Assembly (NCBI GenBank): GCA_002482005.1
Contig: DLFD01000009.1
Location: 13,635-77,634, forward strand
Source of the DNA: Lachnospiraceae bacterium UBA7729
Lineage (GTDB): Bacteria > Bacillota > Clostridia > Lachnospirales > Lachnospiraceae
Direction: 5' to 3'
DNA: 64,000 nt
Within the stretch, counting starts at the first letter, position 1, and each line of letters starts with the position of its first letter. Positions 9,632 to 18,746 of the stretch are shown one piece after another. A program made the translations under genes and the position numbers. The notes under the pieces are model-generated. The model was given only the letters and a program-made list of their open reading frames with translations. It did no database searches and had not been told where the DNA came from.

Positions 9632-9655
9632 CGCCTCATTTCTTTTTCAAAGGCA

Positions 9656-10171
9656 ATGCAAACGAATGATTATGATCAATGGGTTCATTTTTACGAAGAT
9701 GATGTGAAGTTTGAGCGAGTATGGAATCGTCCACATAGTTATCTTAGCAAGTTAAGCTGTTTTAACGGAGTCATCACTCCTGACTTCAGTCTCTATCGCG
9801 ATATGCCCCTTGTAATGCAAGAGTGGAATACGTATCGTGGCAAAGCGCTCGGGTGCTGGTGGCAAGCAAAAGGATTAAATGTACTTCCTAACGTCCGATT
9901 TAGCGATTACAGATCATTTTCTTTTTGCTGTCAAGGTATACCTAAGAACTCAACCATCTGTATAGGTTCTCATGGTTGTCTTAAAGTTGCAGAAGATCGC
10001 AGAGAATTTAAGGCAGGTCTCCAATCTGTCATCAATGAACTTCACCCTACCCTGATTATCTTTTATGGAGCGGTCCCATCGGATATACTTCAAATATGTA
10101 TTTCCCATCAGATAAAGGTCATAGCATTCAAAAGTGAATATGCCCTCAGCAGAAAGAAGGTGAGGGTATAA
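9656..10171 (+). CDS. DUF4417 family protein, N-terminally truncated
   Basis: 171 residues. Recognised by HFYEDDVKFERVWNRP, the strongly conserved PDFSLYRDMP, the motif AKGLNVLPNVRFSDYRSF and a later GSHGCLK. Family members usually carry about 30 more residues before YDQWVHFYEDD; here the first ATG sits almost at that point, immediately right of the prophage breakpoint. Only a weak AAAGG precedes it. The function of DUF4417 is not known; its acidic and aromatic signature suggests a nuclease or nucleotide-binding fold, but that is a guess. The stop codon overlaps the next start as TAATG, so the gene is translationally linked to the toxin-like gene. Confidence 0.75.
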   Translation: MQTNDYDQWVHFYEDDVKFERVWNRPHSYLSKLSCFNGVITPDFSLYRDMPLVMQEWNTYRGKALGCWWQAKGLNVLPNVRFSDYRSFSFCCQGIPKNSTICIGSHGCLKVAEDRREFKAGLQSVINELHPTLIIFYGAVPSDILQICISHQIKVIAFKSEYALSRKKVRV

Positions 10172-10630
10172 TGGGGGCTGGATATCATGGTGGTTTTGGA
10201 AATTCCAAAGGGTCAAAACCAACAAAGCGAAAAGTCGAATCACTCAAGAAGCCTATCAGAAAGCCAATTTTTTTCATCAAGCGGTCATGTAACCTTATCA
10301 AGCATTAAAGCCCGTGCTGAACACTTCTTAGGTAAATCCCCGGTAAAATTGGCAAAAGAATTACATCGCTATGGTTATAAAACAAAAATACGACCTTCAA
10401 CACATTCAACTTCCAAGGCCAAAATCATCGTTACTCTCAATAGTAACAATGAACGAAATATTCAGCAAATTCAGGTTTCACCTGGAAGCAGACGACATGG
10501 CAATATACCATATGTAAAAATCAGTACTACTGATTATGGAAGGATAAAGATAATTGGCGGCTCTCCTTCTGAATATAAAACTGATGGCAAAGAAAAAGCA
10601 CATTTGATTTTTAGGAGGGATAAAAAATGA
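10171..10630 (+). pseudogene. GAGYHGGFG-type toxin-like protein, frameshifted in a T7 tract
   Basis: The frame from the ATG at 10171 begins MGAGYHGGFGNSKGSK, an N-terminal signature I associate with small polymorphic-toxin-like proteins in Clostridia. It stops at 10308. The frame one base over is open to 10630 and continues as SSSGHVTLSSIKARAEHFLG, then GYKTKIRPSTHSTSKAKII and SPGSRRHG. Reading the T tract at 10268-10274 as six instead of seven joins both halves in one 152-residue protein with no other change. So the gene is either recently broken, phase-variable at the homopolymer, or carries a sequencing error. The start overlaps the DUF4417 stop, and the end overlaps the next gene as ATGA. 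Toxin function is inferred. Confidence 0.65.
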
Positions 10631-11079
10631 TCACAGTCAGTCCATATAAAGGATATGATAATATCAATTTCAAGATGAGTTATGATGAAGTACGTACATT
10701 GTTACAATCCGAGCGCACTCCTTATAATACCGAACACTGGCCAAACAAAGGCTGTACACCGGAAGTAGCCTGGGACATCATTCGTATCGGGGCTAGTATC
10801 AGTTTGTTCTTCGCCAAGGGGAGAATGTTCAAAATCTATTTTGAAAACAGCTTCGACGGCAAACTCGAAAATGGTATCTGTATCGGTATGCCAATTAAAG
10901 AAGCCGAGTCTATTGACTCAACCCTAGAGTATGATGACTGGAACGAAAGCTACGCTTCAAAGCAGGGTTACTGGTTGGAAGATGATGCCGAAACAGGAAA
11001 GATTATCTCCATTTCAATTTTTATTAAAGCTTTAGAAAATGAGGAGACATTCTTCCAATACAAATGGTGTAAGAACTAA
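10627..11079 (+). CDS. Probable immunity protein to the upstream toxin-like gene
   Basis: 150 residues, acidic, no membrane segment. It starts MITVSPYKGYDNINFKMSYD, a layout (short beta strand, then 'G-M/S-x-x-E-V') seen in several small immunity-type proteins. It contains SISLFFAKGRMFKIYFEN and ends FFQYKWCKN. It overlaps the toxin-like gene by four bases (ATGA), the usual arrangement of toxin-immunity pairs, and is followed directly by a strong terminator. I do not recognise a named family. Immunity function is inferred from size, charge and context only. Confidence 0.55.
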   Translation: MITVSPYKGYDNINFKMSYDEVRTLLQSERTPYNTEHWPNKGCTPEVAWDIIRIGASISLFFAKGRMFKIYFENSFDGKLENGICIGMPIKEAESIDSTLEYDDWNESYASKQGYWLEDDAETGKIISISIFIKALENEETFFQYKWCKN

Positions 11080-11098
11080 TCCTCACTTCAAGATAATG

Positions 11099-11140
11099 TG
11101 TGGCTTCATTCCATCCATATGGGATGAAGTCACATTTTTT
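11099..11140 (+). terminator. Strong rho-independent terminator of the DUF4417 cassette
   Basis: Arms TGTGGCTTCATTCC (11099-11112) and GGGATGAAGTCACA (11121-11134) pair with a single mismatch and one G-U pair, followed by TTTTTT. Confidence 0.85.
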
Positions 11141-11264
11141 ATTCAGCATCACTGTCGAACTCAGATTTATGATAATGCTATTGGCCCATCTTTTGAATTG
11201 TTGTATTTCTGTTGTATCTTAAGTCTGGGAAGTTCCGAAAATGCCGTGCTTATGCTGGTTTGAG

Positions 11265-11312
11265 GGATCCGCTCAGTCTATTGCCGTGGCAGACGAATAA
11301 AATTCTGATCAT
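11265..11312 (-). other. Attachment-site scar A: 5' codons of a LMW protein tyrosine phosphatase gene
   Basis: Read on the minus strand, about 11298-11265 encodes RILFVCHGN, the start of the phosphatase P-loop of low-molecular-weight protein tyrosine phosphatases, and then loses similarity. It sits next to the 3' end of the integrase pseudogene. Two other copies lie at 19640-19830 and 36590-36775. Confidence 0.6.
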
Positions 11313-11355
11313 CCTCATTTTTCCTTATATTTCCGGGCTTTTTCGAAGATGCGGT
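11313..11355. repeat. 43-bp perfect repeat, copy 1 (integrase 3' end)
   Basis: Identical over 43 bases to 27208-27250. Here it forms the last codons of the integrase pseudogene (IFEKARKYKEK), which do not belong to a Tn916-type integrase tail. It therefore looks like a recombination junction. Confidence 0.85.
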
Positions 11356-12365
11356 CTCCATGCCCCATCAAGTACTGCAGGGTCTTCGGATTCATCCCTG
11401 ACCGCGCCATATCAGAGCAGTAAGTATGCCTGCACACATGAGGTGTCACCGGCGGCATCTGCACTTTATAGATGCTGTTGTACTTCTGGCAGATCCGCTT
11501 GAAGTAGTGTTCCCAGTGAAGGGAATACATGATCTTCCCATCCTTATCGAAGAACAGAAAGCCGCTCACCCCATCCACCATCGGCTCCGCCTTCGGAGGC
11601 CTTCTTCCGGAAATGATTCTCCGGAAGGCTTCTTCCACTTCGCCTGTCATCGGCAGCACCCTGGTTCCGTTCTCTGTCTTGGTCTTCTCGATATAGTAGC
11701 CGCCTCTGCCGCGCTTCTGAAGCTGACGCTCGATGTTGATCGTGTGTTTCTTAAAATCAATGTCGGACACGGTCAGCCCGCAGAACTCGGAGATTCTCAT
11801 CCCGGTCCGGAAGAGAACCAGGATGCCGTCATAGTATCGGGCATAGTGCTTATCCTCTCTTACGAACTTCAGGAACTTTCTCTCCTGGTCACTTGTCAGG
11901 GCGTTCCTGCGGACGGAATCATTGACCACAGCGTCGGCCAGCTCGAAGGCAAACGGATTTTTTCGAATCAGATCAGTCTGAGATTCTGACCAGATCGATC
12001 CGCTTCTGTCCGAAAGGGTCCCTGCTCAGGCGGTTAATCACTGTCTGGTATCCTGTCCGTGTCGTAGGTCTTACACCGCTTCTTGTGGCTGTGTATTTTT
12101 CCACCAGCTCCAGTACGGTGTAATTCCCGCCATCCGTGCGGATGTGATCAAACAGATCCGCCTGAATATTCTTCTCCAGTTCCCTGAGAGAAGCCTTGCA
12201 TCTCTTCCCCTTCGGGGTCGGATCATTTTTGTCAAGCCGCCAGCTGTAGACGTAGCGCGTCTTTCCATTTTCATCCGTATACTTATACCGGTATTGACCG
12301 GCGGGAAGCTGAACTTCCCCATTGTGCAGAATGCGTCCTCTGTTATCTCTCCTTTTCTCTGTCAT
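11315..12365 (-). pseudogene. int: Tn916-type tyrosine integrase, broken
   Basis: Two frames together make most of a Tn916-family integrase. 12365-11973 holds the arm-binding domain (QYRYKYTDENGKTRYVYSW) and part of the core-binding domain (GYQTVINRLSRDPFGQKRI). It stops at 11973. The frame resumes at DLIRKNPFAFELA and runs to 11315. About 40 residues are missing at the join, with a frame change. The catalytic domain keeps Arg (GMRISE) and HVCRHT but ends at LMGHGD followed by the alien tail RIFEKARKYKEK, so the nucleophilic Tyr of the usual LNTYTH motif is absent. Both lesions should abolish recombination. Xis follows upstream as expected for the family. Confidence 0.88.
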
Positions 12366-12531
12366 TTGCTGTTTCTCCCTTCATAAAAAAGAAGAACCAG
12401 CCGCAATATAATCGAATTATACTACAGCCGGCCGCCCATGACATCTGCCAACTTTCCGCGGCAGAACCACCGGCAGTATCAGCAGATAACTTGTGTTCAT
12501 CTATTCGGTCCCCATGCAGATTCATTCTCTC
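12366..12531. other. int-xis intergenic region
   Basis: No gene. It contains the integrase ribosome binding site (GGGAGAAACAGCAA upstream of 12365 on the minus strand) and the direct-repeat-like AT stretch ATATAATCGAATTATAC near 12404-12420. Confidence 0.4.
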
Positions 12532-12741
12532 TTACAGACAGGTAGCTCTGTCCAGATATTCCGCAAAACGGATTCTCTTGATCCGGACATGGCTTCCGAT
12601 CTCCAAAAGGAAATCCGCGTTCTGGTTCGCGGCAATGATCTGCCTCAGCTTCTTCTCTCCGATTCCGAAATACTCAGCTGCCTCCGGGATGCTGAGCGAA
12701 TACTTTTCCCACGATGGTATCCCTATTCTGTTTTCCTGCAT
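12532..12741 (-). CDS. xis: Tn916-type excisionase (Xis)
   Basis: 69 residues with AGGAGA nine bases before the ATG. The sequence IPSWEKYSLSIPEAAEYFGIGEKKLRQII followed by IGSHVRIKRIRFAEYLD matches the winged-helix Xis of Tn916 in length and order, although I divide it here only by motif. It normally bends DNA at the element ends and directs the integrase to excise. The gene looks intact although its integrase partner is dead. Confidence 0.88.
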   Translation of the reverse strand: MQENRIGIPSWEKYSLSIPEAAEYFGIGEKKLRQIIAANQNADFLLEIGSHVRIKRIRFAEYLDRATCL

Positions 12742-13107
12742 TCATCTTCTCCTGTTCCGTTTTTCCCCGCCTTATCTGCGGCGGAGGCATTCCCCACGGC
12801 AGATACTGAGGCAGCACATTTCCTCCTGAAAGCCCGTGATAGCAAGCATTGAGGCATGAGGCACTTGATTTTCAGGTTGACGGAAAATCTCCTCATACAA
12901 TTCAAATTCAATGGGTATCCGCAGTTTCTTCTGCCTACTGCCTCATCTCTCCACGAATTGCGTCTGCTGTGCTTCTTCCTTTATGGCTTTTCTGTGTCTG
13001 TTCCTCCACTTTATGTGCCTGTTCCTCCATTTCGCCTTAGCTGAATTACACCCGGATGTGAATCGCAAGCGTCTTCTTCTGTACGTCGATGACTCTTACA
13101 GAAGGTC
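12742..13107. other. Decayed ICE interior, no clear gene
   Basis: On the minus strand there is a short open stretch with KKLRIPIEFELYEEIFRQPE, and further upstream EEQAHKVEEQTQKSHK. Both look like coding scraps of a mobile element, but I cannot assign either to a family. No convincing start with a ribosome binding site is present. Confidence 0.35.
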
Positions 13108-14007
13108 TCAGAACGAATCGGTATTCACATCCACATGCACTCCTCTGTATCCCCTCACGCGTTTGTTTGCGCCGATACTGATGTTCTTGACGTATTGGAT
13201 CCCCAATTTTTTCTGGTCCCGCCTCAGGTGCTGGGAAAATGTCCGTCCCTGAAAAGTGTTCCGTTCGCGACATGGATCCTGTCCATCTGTATCTCCGGTT
13301 CCCCTGTGTAGCTTTATATTCTCAAAGCATCCGTCAGTCGGTCGATCGTTCTCGCGACTCCCTTTTTGATATACGGTTCGATGATCCGCAGAATTTCTGC
13401 CTAAAGTTTTTCTTCGTCGACCTGACCGTCAACATCAAAAAACTTATCATGATAGCTTCTGATGGGATGTCCTTCAAGAAACTCTTTGCAGAATTCGATC
13501 TCATTGATCGTCTCGCCGTCGAACCAACTGGGACATTTTTCATCATCGCTCTGCGAAACCAGGCCACTCCTCTGGATCAGTTTCACCAGTTCCATCATCT
13601 GCGGTCCTGAAAGATCCCTGACTGTCTCCCTCAACTTTTTTCACCTTCTCCCATAAATCACTCATGATCTCGATCCGTTCCGCCATCTCACCACTTAAAA
13701 AGCAGTCCAGAACATACTCGACCTGAGTTATGCTTTGGGCTGCTTCTGTGGATCTCGGATTCGGTTCTTCATCGGGGCTTTTCGGAAAATATCGTTCCTT
13801 CCACGCGCGAAGGCGATGGTAATAATCCGTCAGTTTGATAAAAAGAGATATTGTTTCTGGCTTACCGATGCTGGACCTGATGAACTGAAGAAAAGCCCGA
13901 TCCTCATGCAGCGACTGGCGAACGTGCGAGAAATGCGTATGAAGAGTTCCGCAGCCCCGACAAGGGCAAAAGCGGATACGCCTCAGCTTTTCTTCTTCGT
14001 CTCCCAA
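13108..14007 (-). pseudogene. Phage/plasmid-type (D5/P4-like) primase relic
   Basis: At least three frames are needed. 14007 to about 13560 encodes an N-terminal part (RIRFCPCRGCGTLHTHF, later YVLDCFLSGEMAERIEI). The frame then shifts to LSGPQMMELVKLIQRSG and EIEFCKEFLEGHPIRSYHDKF (as split pieces), meets a stop near 13401, and continues as EILRIIEPYIKKGVARTIDR and MDRIHVANGTLF. The last phrase is typical of the region before the helicase core in P4/D5-type primases. After a gap comes a C-terminal scrap, FSQHLRRDQKKLGIQYVKN, then RGYRGVHVDV. The helicase core itself is missing. This is a deletion-ridden replication gene of the mobile element. Family call is tentative. Confidence 0.5.
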
Positions 14008-14181
14008 CCCAAGACTGATTATCTGCTGATTCCAAGTACCTCATCGCAAAGACGGAGATATATTCCTATAGGCTTTTTATCACCGGATATTATTGCCAGT
14101 AATTCAACAACGATCGTAGCAAATGCGACACCATACTTGTTTGTACCCAGCCAGGGGACAGACAGATCCGAAAGACTGATC

Positions 14182-16788
14182 TTACCCTGCCGCACTGTTT
14201 TCTGCCATGACAGCATTATAGGAAGCTCGAACGATCGTATACACTCCGTCGCTCCACACGTCGGACTCGTCCCCGGTCTCCCAGCTATAATAGGTACCGT
14301 CGACAGGTACAACACGTATATTCAACGTACCGTCCCCGTTATCCTGAAATGTAAGTCGGAACATCTCCCCGGACCGGCTCCCGGGAAGTTCATATTCCCA
14401 CACGCCGTCCCGCCACAGGAAATCGAAGTCTTCATCGGAGGAGCTGCTGCCGTAATCATGCCAGAAGGAAAGGACACCATATAATTCTCCGCCTTCAATC
14501 TGGTTGAGGGAGAAGGTCGAAACCTTGTCATCATTTGAATACTGCCACGTACCCTGTTGAAGAGTATCTGATGCAAAAGAAGCACCGCTCTGGGATGTAT
14601 CACTGTCCGCTGGGAATGTTCCTCCATCATCTCCGTAATAGACATCCGTAATCTGGTTATTGTCATCTACCATAATATAGAATACAGATGTAAATCTGCC
14701 CTTCTGCAGTTCTTCCCAGGTGAAGTATGCCGGATCATTCTGCACGGCTACATAGGTGATGGACACTTTATATGTATACTCATCTTCCGTTGTGCTTTGG
14801 ACATCCTCGAGGAAGCAGGATGCATTAAGATACAGAGGCGAATCCATGTTCTGAGACTGAAAATCATTCAGCGCCTGGCTGCCCTCCGCAAGATATGTCT
14901 GCGCTGCATCCCGGGAGTTTTCCGCAAAGTAATTCACTGCGCCGTCCGCATAGGTCCATTGCGTAAAATACTCTCTGCAGAATTCTTCTGCTGCTTCCTG
15001 GCGATTCTGCTGCCCGTTATCTGTACCTTGCGCTTCATCTCCTCCATTCTCTACCTGGGCTGCTTCAGAATGATTCGGATCGGTCCCCTGGATAGCAGTT
15101 GCTGCAGAGTCTGAAGTTTGTCCCGTTCCTTCCCATTCACAGATAAAGCCAATATTCTCGCTTTTATAGAAATCTGAACTGTTGCCTACACTGCTGATAT
15201 CGATCCAGTCTCCGGCGGAACCGGTCCCTGCATCGCTTCCAAGTATGCAGCAGCGATTTTCAAAGTTCCCGTTGTCACTGCTGTTATTGGGTTCCCCGCT
15301 GCTCCAGAAGAAAGAATCCGGAGAACTTCCATCTTCCCAGATCCAGGTATCTCTGTTTTTCTCATCCTCCTCTTTTTCTTCATCTTTCTTTCTTACAAAG
15401 GACGATCCCTTTCGCATCAGTCCTGTCCAATATGCATTTTTTGAGCCGCCTTTCAACAGTTCCCTGACTGCGCTCTGCTCCTGGTCCGAGCCAATGTATA
15501 CAAGATGACCTCCCATGTCAGCGCACTTCTTTGCCGCATCTTCCCAGGTCATGCCTTCATCATATAATTTGTAGCTGTTTCCATTATAAGAGATTGCATC
15601 GCCCGGAACGTTAACTGATGATGACTTGTAAAAGTCCGAACTAAGAGAATCTCCGCTTAACCCCATCTGTTCAAATGCCGCAGCGATATTATACTGTTTT
15701 TCGGAGGAGAAATTCAGCTGCGCAGCTGTATGCTGAACGATCGAAGCGCACTGCTGGAAATCTGTATCTGATGAAAATTTCTGTATCGCATTCGCCCAGA
15801 GCTGTCCCAGTTCATCCATAGACAGCTTTCCGTCATCACTGCAGTCATCCCTGGCTTTGGTAGTCATCAAATATGCTGCATGAGAGATGATTGTTCCATA
15901 ATCATGATCAGAGTCATTAAGGGCCCATCCAGGCTTCTTATAATAATCAGCAGTACCATAACCGAAGAAATTGCCGACATTTTTTATATCCCGGCTTCCC
16001 AGAAAACTATCCATGACCCAGTCGGGGTCGTCAGATCCAGTCATCTTTGTATACATTACGATTCCAAGAATATCTGCTACCGCCTCGTTCAGGTTGTATT
16101 GTTCATTAAAGCCCAGTGGTCTTTCATATCCGGTTCCATCAAGGGTTGCATACGCGCCCACATATCTGTGTGAGTATTCATGCGCAAGGACCTTATCAAA
16201 GCCAGCTATCTTTTGCATGCCAAGGACATCGTATGACTCCACTATATCTGGGTAGGAAACTTGTGTTGCAAAACCGCCACCACCCTGTGGATATAAAATA
16301 TCGTAAAGGCATATGAAACCGTCTGACTTATAGCTATTCATATATGAGGTATAATAATCATAATAATATTGAAGATCCCGCAGCATTTTGATGCCGGTGT
16401 CACAGTCCTTCTTCTTTTCGTCATCCGTATCACCAAAAACTTCATTGCTGCTTGTAACAGTACCATCTGCTATCATTGTTTGCATCGTTGCAGTAAAGTT
16501 TTTCTTTGTTATAAATTTACTATCTCCATAATATAGATATAATCCTCTCTCTGGATCCTTGAGCTGGTATTCCTGCTTTTCCGGATAGTATGCGCACTTT
16601 ACATGGATAGTTTTATCTGAATTCCAGACATCACGCATTTCATAATTCTCCTCTTCACTATTTTCAGATGCTTCGAATTTGTTCGACATGAAAATTAACA
16701 ATGACAAAAAAAGCATTGAAAAAAGCAATGCACGTCTCCCATTTAATCTGGCGTATGATAACATGGAATTCTTACCGATCTCCTTCAT
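14182..16788 (-). CDS. Secreted or anchored M4 (thermolysin-like) metalloprotease with C-type lectin domain
   Basis: 868 residues; AGGGAG precedes the ATG. An N-terminal hydrophobic segment (about 20-34) follows basic residues and can act as signal peptide or anchor. The protease shows HEYSH (His203, Glu204, His207), the third zinc ligand in NEAVAD (Glu235), and His295 in HDYGTIISHAAYL, which aligns with the thermolysin transition-state His. The usual long propeptide is reduced. Residues about 400-552 form a C-type lectin-like domain: TWEDAAKKCADMGGHL, TWIWEDG, the EPN motif in SSGEPNN, GDWID and GFICEWEG. An acidic Gln/Asn-rich linker leads to two C-terminal beta-type domains. The lectin domain may target the protease to glycans or host surfaces. 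It lies beside mobile-element relics and may be cargo. Confidence 0.85.
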   Translation of the reverse strand: MKEIGKNSMLSYARLNGRRALLFSMLFLSLLIFMSNKFEASENSEEENYEMRDVWNSDKTIHVKCAYYPEKQEYQLKDPERGLYLYYGDSKFITKKNFTATMQTMIADGTVTSSNEVFGDTDDEKKKDCDTGIKMLRDLQYYYDYYTSYMNSYKSDGFICLYDILYPQGGGGFATQVSYPDIVESYDVLGMQKIAGFDKVLAHEYSHRYVGAYATLDGTGYERPLGFNEQYNLNEAVADILGIVMYTKMTGSDDPDWVMDSFLGSRDIKNVGNFFGYGTADYYKKPGWALNDSDHDYGTIISHAAYLMTTKARDDCSDDGKLSMDELGQLWANAIQKFSSDTDFQQCASIVQHTAAQLNFSSEKQYNIAAAFEQMGLSGDSLSSDFYKSSSVNVPGDAISYNGNSYKLYDEGMTWEDAAKKCADMGGHLVYIGSDQEQSAVRELLKGGSKNAYWTGLMRKGSSFVRKKDEEKEEDEKNRDTWIWEDGSSPDSFFWSSGEPNNSSDNGNFENRCCILGSDAGTGSAGDWIDISSVGNSSDFYKSENIGFICEWEGTGQTSDSAATAIQGTDPNHSEAAQVENGGDEAQGTDNGQQNRQEAAEEFCREYFTQWTYADGAVNYFAENSRDAAQTYLAEGSQALNDFQSQNMDSPLYLNASCFLEDVQSTTEDEYTYKVSITYVAVQNDPAYFTWEELQKGRFTSVFYIMVDDNNQITDVYYGDDGGTFPADSDTSQSGASFASDTLQQGTWQYSNDDKVSTFSLNQIEGGELYGVLSFWHDYGSSSSDEDFDFLWRDGVWEYELPGSRSGEMFRLTFQDNGDGTLNIRVVPVDGTYYSWETGDESDVWSDGVYTIVRASYNAVMAENSAAG

Positions 16789-16903
16789 ACATGTCTCCCT
16801 TTATTTTAATCAATGTGTCTCTCGCAATATTACTTACATGTTTATATTTTATTCAGGCAGCGCTGTCAACCTCATCGGCTATCTGTCATGGATTCACCGC
16901 ACT

Positions 16904-17063
16904 TTATTTCGGAACAAACTCAATACGAAGAGTCACATTCAACGCATCCGCGATCCGCTGCAGCAGGGCAATGTTCGGATTTCGGGAGCCGTTCTTCATG
17001 CGGCTGATGTCTGCCTGACTGGCCCCTGACCTTTCTGAGAGCTCCGCCTGTGTCAGGCTTGCT
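16904..17063 (-). pseudogene. XRE-family helix-turn-helix fragment
   Basis: The minus strand reads EASLTQAELSERSGASQADI, followed by RMKNGSRNPNIALLQRIADAL and ending RIEFVPK at a stop at 16904 (pieces of one frame). This is a HigA/XRE-type DNA-binding domain without its N-terminus. Upstream the frame runs into the tail of the AbiEii relic with no start codon. It is probably the end of an antitoxin or regulator cut by deletion. Confidence 0.65.
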
Positions 17064-17066
17064 TCT

Positions 17067-17965
17067 TTATAAACTGTGCGGCGTTGACTTCCATTTCCAG
17101 CATTGATGCTCCCACTTCGCAGAATATTCCTTATTCTCTTTTATGCTGACCACAACTGGCAGCAATAATGCCCGAAGCAGATCTATCACATCCGCAAGTT
17201 CAACATTTACCAACGCTTTCTTCTTTTTCAAAAATGCTCTCCACCGACTCTGATGAATCTCGCTTTCAATAAATCCATCCGTGAAAGCATATATATCATC
17301 GAAACCGGTTTCTCTGTGTTCAAATGTTTCCCTGATGGCCTCCTCCAGTTCCATTCCATCAAGATCATATCGGTTAGCAAGGACATAGATATCATACTAT
17401 TGGCATCTCCTAATGAAACGATTGCCTCGAATTTCTCAGCTATCACTGACAAAATGGAGTACGCATAAATCTCCGGAGCTTTCATATCCAGTAAAACAGG
17501 AAATTCCATTTTCACCCTCTCAGGATAGATGACATCCCCGAAGCCTATATCAACAGATATCGGAACTCTGGTCCTGTCCAAATATGCCATGATAGACACA
17601 TTCACGCCGTGGTATTCTTTGAATTCCGTTATATTCTCTATCTCCAGAGTACTCAGATCATACCTTAGTGCATCATCACACTGAATGGAGAATATGTCCT
17701 CAAACACTCTTGCCATATCCTCCACGTTATTTGGCATATTCTTTGCCAGCAGATCTATGTCACTGGTAGCTCGTGCAAATTCTCCATCGAAGAGTGCATA
17801 CAGAAAAACCCCGCCCTTCAGCGTAAAGCGCTCCATATATTCTGATATCGACAATCTGTAGATGGTTCTCTCCAGTCCATACGCCGTTAATGCTTCCTGC
17901 ATCGTCTTGCCGCTTGCCGCTGCCTGATTTTTCAATCTGTCTTTTACAGAAACTGCACTTGTCAT
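17067..17965 (-). pseudogene. AbiEii nucleotidyltransferase toxin, frameshifted
   Basis: The first frame (17965 to about 17400) carries the nucleotidyltransferase core: FTLKGGVFLYALF, ATSDIDLLAKN with the metal-binding Asp pair, and AEKFEAIVSLGDANS. Where the family continues with RYKDFYDIY the sequence jumps to YDIYVLANRYDLDGMELEE in another frame, so roughly 15 bases around 17395-17405 are missing. The second frame then runs to 17067 (ETGFDDIYAFTDGF, RWRAFLKKKK). The product made from the first frame ends in a scrambled tail. In AbiE type IV systems this protein is the toxin acting by nucleotide transfer; here it should be inactive or altered. It overlaps the AbiEi gene by four bases. Confidence 0.85.
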
Positions 17966-18549
17966 ACGAGCACCTCAAGATACTGTCTCATTGCATTATC
18001 GCATTTTATTATCTTTGCATACTTCAGCAGCCGGTTAAGATTTCGGTCCCTCCTCTTAAGGTAGGTCACAAGAATCTCTTTTGTTTCTTCGATCCCGATT
18101 TTTTCCCGGTAAAATACGATATCCACAACTGTCTTTTCTACATTATAGATCTTGAACTCGTTCCCGCCTTCTCTTACTGTTGTGACTCCAAGCTCATACC
18201 TGTCATCCGTATAATAATGGACATTCATCTGCGGCCAATCAGGCTTTTTTGAAACTTTCGCTTTTCTTGGGATAGCAATATCAACGGCATCAGGGATAAA
18301 TGTAGTCAGATGATAATAAACTGCTGCACTCAGCAGGCAGATCACTCCTTTTGGTGCGTAAGCTTTCGCATAATAGAGATCCGATTCCTCCCCGCAGTAT
18401 TCCATATTTTCATAGAAGCTTTTATTCAATTTTGTAAGATTTCCTTCATCCACCAGTTTACTGATCTTATATTGCGAGAAGCCTTTTTCTCTAAGCTCCT
18501 GTGTGGAAAAGATCTTCTGATCCCACGGGAGCAGCGCTGTATTCTTCAT
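17962..18549 (-). CDS. AbiEi-type antitoxin / transcriptional repressor
   Basis: 195 residues. The N-terminal winged helix (FSTQELREKGFSQYKISKLV, then GNLTKLNKSFYE) and the C-terminal AbiEi domain (GVICLLSAAVYYHLTTFIP, VDIAIPRKAK, KIYNVEKTVVDIVFYRE) match AbiEi antitoxins. It appears complete. In AbiE systems it represses its own operon by binding inverted repeats, and it neutralises AbiEii without direct contact. Here it outlives a broken toxin gene. A cluster of inverted repeats lies about 200-290 bases upstream (18747-18842). Confidence 0.85.
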   Translation of the reverse strand: MKNTALLPWDQKIFSTQELREKGFSQYKISKLVDEGNLTKLNKSFYENMEYCGEESDLYYAKAYAPKGVICLLSAAVYYHLTTFIPDAVDIAIPRKAKVSKKPDWPQMNVHYYTDDRYELGVTTVREGGNEFKIYNVEKTVVDIVFYREKIGIEETKEILVTYLKRRDRNLNRLLKYAKIIKCDNAMRQYLEVLV

Positions 18550-18746
18550 CTTTTCTGCCCCATCATATTTTATCTATTTTCGGCATATTTTTATATTGCC
18601 GAATTACGATTAAATTTTATTCCTGAATTCTGCAGCAGTCAAGTGCATCAATATTGCGGCTGATTCCCCTTGATCAATTTTCACTCTCATTTATCAGTCC
18701 TTTTTTACCCCAAAAATAGGGCTTTTTCTGGGTTTCATGACTTCAT

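Noticed and set aside
14182..16788. Diversity-generating retroelement target (C-type lectin protein)
   Set aside because: No reverse transcriptase, template repeat or adenine-rich variable 3' end is visible; the lectin domain is internal.
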